NCBI GenBank assembly: GCA_902604855.1
Contig: CACLAF010000009.1
Span: 1 to 55,439, forward strand
Source: an uncultured SAR86 cluster bacterium
GTDB lineage: Bacteria > Pseudomonadota > Gammaproteobacteria > Magnimaribacterales > Magnimaribacteraceae
Reading direction: 5' to 3'
Length of the DNA: 55,439 nucleotides
A program made the position numbers and the translations under genes. The notes beneath the pieces are model-generated. The model did no database searches and was not told the origin of the DNA. It saw only the letters and a program-made list of their open reading frames with translations. Positions 54,318 through 55,439 of this stretch are shown piece by piece (within the stretch, counting starts at the first letter, position 1; each line of letters opens with the position of its first letter).

Positions 54318-55439
54318 TTGATTAGGGCTATAACTTTTCTCAAAAGGCTAAGATTTTATATAGCCTTTTTTTGTTTTTGCAGCTTATCAACTTTATCTTA
54401 TTCATATGAGATAAGCATCGATGGAAAGCTGGATGACCCCTCTTGGGAATCTGCCCAAGAATATACAAAGTTTTACGAGACCTTTCCTTTTACACTTAAT
54501 TCTCCAAGTAATTTTCAAAAGGTCTTGATACATGAAGATTCAGATGGAATATACTTCGGATTTATAAATCAGCAAAAGAAGGATCGAGTAAGAGCCAATA
54601 AACATGAACGAGATGATGAGATGTCAAACGCAGATAAAGTTGGTGTTTCAATTGATTTTGATGGAAATGGTCTTGTCGCATATAGTTTTTCTGTTTCCGC
54701 GGGAGGATCAATAAGCGATGGTATTTACAGAAATGAGAATGAAATAAATTACGATTGGGATGCTGATTGGAAATCAGGTGTCTATGTAGAAGAAGATTTT
54801 TGGTACGCTGAAATTTTTATACCTTGGACTATTGCTCCCATGAAATCTTTAGAGGGTCCTAAAAGAGAAGTAAAACTCAATTTTTGGAGACTTTTAGCAG
54901 CTGACTGGAAAGTTAATTCATCTATCAAAGGCAATGCACGACAAGAGAAGTACATGTCTTTATTTCATGCGTATGAATTCAATAATTATAGTATTTCGAA
55001 AATCGATTTTTTCCCTTACTTTACTCTATCGGATGATAGAGTCCGAAATGAAAGTTCAGAAAAAGTTGGCGCAGAGATATTTTGGAAAATTAATTCTGGT
55101 CAACAACTCAATATTGCTATAAACCCAGATTTTGGACAAGTTGAGAGTGATGAGCTTGTAGTGAATTTCTCTTCATCTGAAACATTCTATTCAGATAAAA
55201 GGCCTTTTTTTTCCGAAAATCATTCCCTTTTCGATGTAAAAGGGATGAGCTTTTTCTATATTGTAAATACAAGGCGAATAGGTGGTGCGCCGGACTATGA
55301 TTGTTCAAAATATACTCCTTCTGTAGCAGAGTTTTGTAATAAATCTAAAGTTGGGATAAATGATATTGATTATGCGATAAGGTATACGTTGCAAAATGAA
55401 AGTTTCGACTTTGGTTTTTTGGGTTCATCAGAAACTGAC
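54318..55439 (+). CDS. DUF5916/CBM9-like outer-membrane protein, copy 2, 3' end outside window
   Basis: The frame is open from 54306 to the window end. From 54408 it reads EISIDGKLDDPSWESAQEY, then DFDGNGLVAYSF, YDWDADWKSG, NPDFGQVESDELVVNFSSSETFYSDKRPFF and TRRIGGAPDYDCS, clearly paralogous to copy 1. Upstream the frame codes a signal-like stretch (FLKRLRFYIAFFCFCSLSTLSYS). It has no ATG or GTG; TTG at 54318 is the only standard start, ATA at 54330 another option. The 54318 start is therefore provisional. Expression would have to pass the terminator hairpin that lies within this region, so control by readthrough or a damaged 5' end is possible. Confidence 0.8.
   Translation, partial: MIRAITFLKRLRFYIAFFCFCSLSTLSYSYEISIDGKLDDPSWESAQEYTKFYETFPFTLNSPSNFQKVLIHEDSDGIYFGFINQQKKDRVRANKHERDDEMSNADKVGVSIDFDGNGLVAYSFSVSAGGSISDGIYRNENEINYDWDADWKSGVYVEEDFWYAEIFIPWTIAPMKSLEGPKREVKLNFWRLLAADWKVNSSIKGNARQEKYMSLFHAYEFNNYSISKIDFFPYFTLSDDRVRNESSEKVGAEIFWKINSGQQLNIAINPDFGQVESDELVVNFSSSETFYSDKRPFFSENHSLFDVKGMSFFYIVNTRRIGGAPDYDCSKYTPSVAEFCNKSKVGINDIDYAIRYTLQNESFDFGFLGSSETD
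54342..54378 (+). terminator. Intrinsic terminator after DUF5916 copy 1, inside the 5' end of copy 2
   Basis: AAAAGGCTA (54342-54350) and TAGCCTTTT (54361-54369) form a perfect 9-bp stem with a 10-nt loop, followed by a T-rich tract to 54378. It lies 52 bp after the copy 1 stop and should end that transcript. The same bases are read in the copy 2 frame as its signal-peptide region. Confidence 0.8.

Overview
The window reads as a compact, AT-rich chromosome segment of a free-living gammaproteobacterium. The gene orders coaD/mutM, parE-parC, nadD-rsfS-rlmH-mrdA-rodA-mltB-dacA, leuS-lptE-holA, aroQ-accB-accC and trxA-rho are gammaproteobacterial. The low G+C by eye, near-absence of intergenic DNA, many 1-8 nt gene overlaps, PPi-type phosphofructokinase, cytochrome P450, class III CoA-transferase and carotenoid oxygenase fit a streamlined marine lineage such as SAR86. 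That placement is inference; no rRNA or tRNA gene is present. I see no insertion sequence, prophage, CRISPR array or assembly scar. No gene-free stretch exceeds about 130 bases, so every gap is a promoter, terminator or short leader.

Layout. 1-3.4 kb: end of pnuC, a bidirectional terminator, then katG and divergent oxyR (hydrogen peroxide defence). 3.5-7.2 kb: coaD converging on a tolC / haloalkane-dehalogenase-like hydrolase / mutM operon. 7.3-11.5 kb: a tight five-gene operon of peroxiredoxin, cytochrome P450, unknown protein, ACAD10/LvaA-type phosphotransferase and a small LvaB-like partner. This is the most accessory-looking block and the best candidate for an undescribed pathway. 11.5-12.7 kb: a 39-codon membrane peptide and a GH43-like propeller protein. 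12.9-17 kb: parE-parC. 17-25.5 kb: acyl-CoA and carbon metabolism (two hotdog thioesterases, aldo/keto reductase, argD/astC, acyl-CoA dehydrogenase, CoA-transferase, saccharopine-dehydrogenase-like reductase, PPi-phosphofructokinase).

25.5-38.2 kb: cell-wall and housekeeping genes: mpl, LON-domain protein, carotenoid oxygenase with DedA, proA-nadD-rsfS-rlmH, then the rod-shape/peptidoglycan run mrdA-rodA-mltB-dacA-dat. 38.2-44.8 kb, minus strand: a long run from a free-standing DsbD N-terminal domain through aroQ, accB, accC, leuS and lptE to holA. 44.8-51.6 kb: PCuAC copper chaperone, YejF-type double ATPase, ilvD, trxA, rho, a small membrane protein, rsmD and a flavin reductase. 51.6-55.4 kb: a DUF4399 protein and two tandem DUF5916-type outer-membrane proteins, the second cut by the window end.

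Genome-scale signals: (i) five of nine convergent gene pairs end on one shared TTAA tetranucleotide; (ii) several genes carry TATAAT-like -10 boxes 6-7 nt before the start codon, predicting leaderless mRNAs, while others have good Shine-Dalgarno sites; (iii) nadD appears to start at AUA behind a good Shine-Dalgarno; (iv) a perfect terminator hairpin lies inside the 5' end of the second DUF5916 gene, which has no ATG start.
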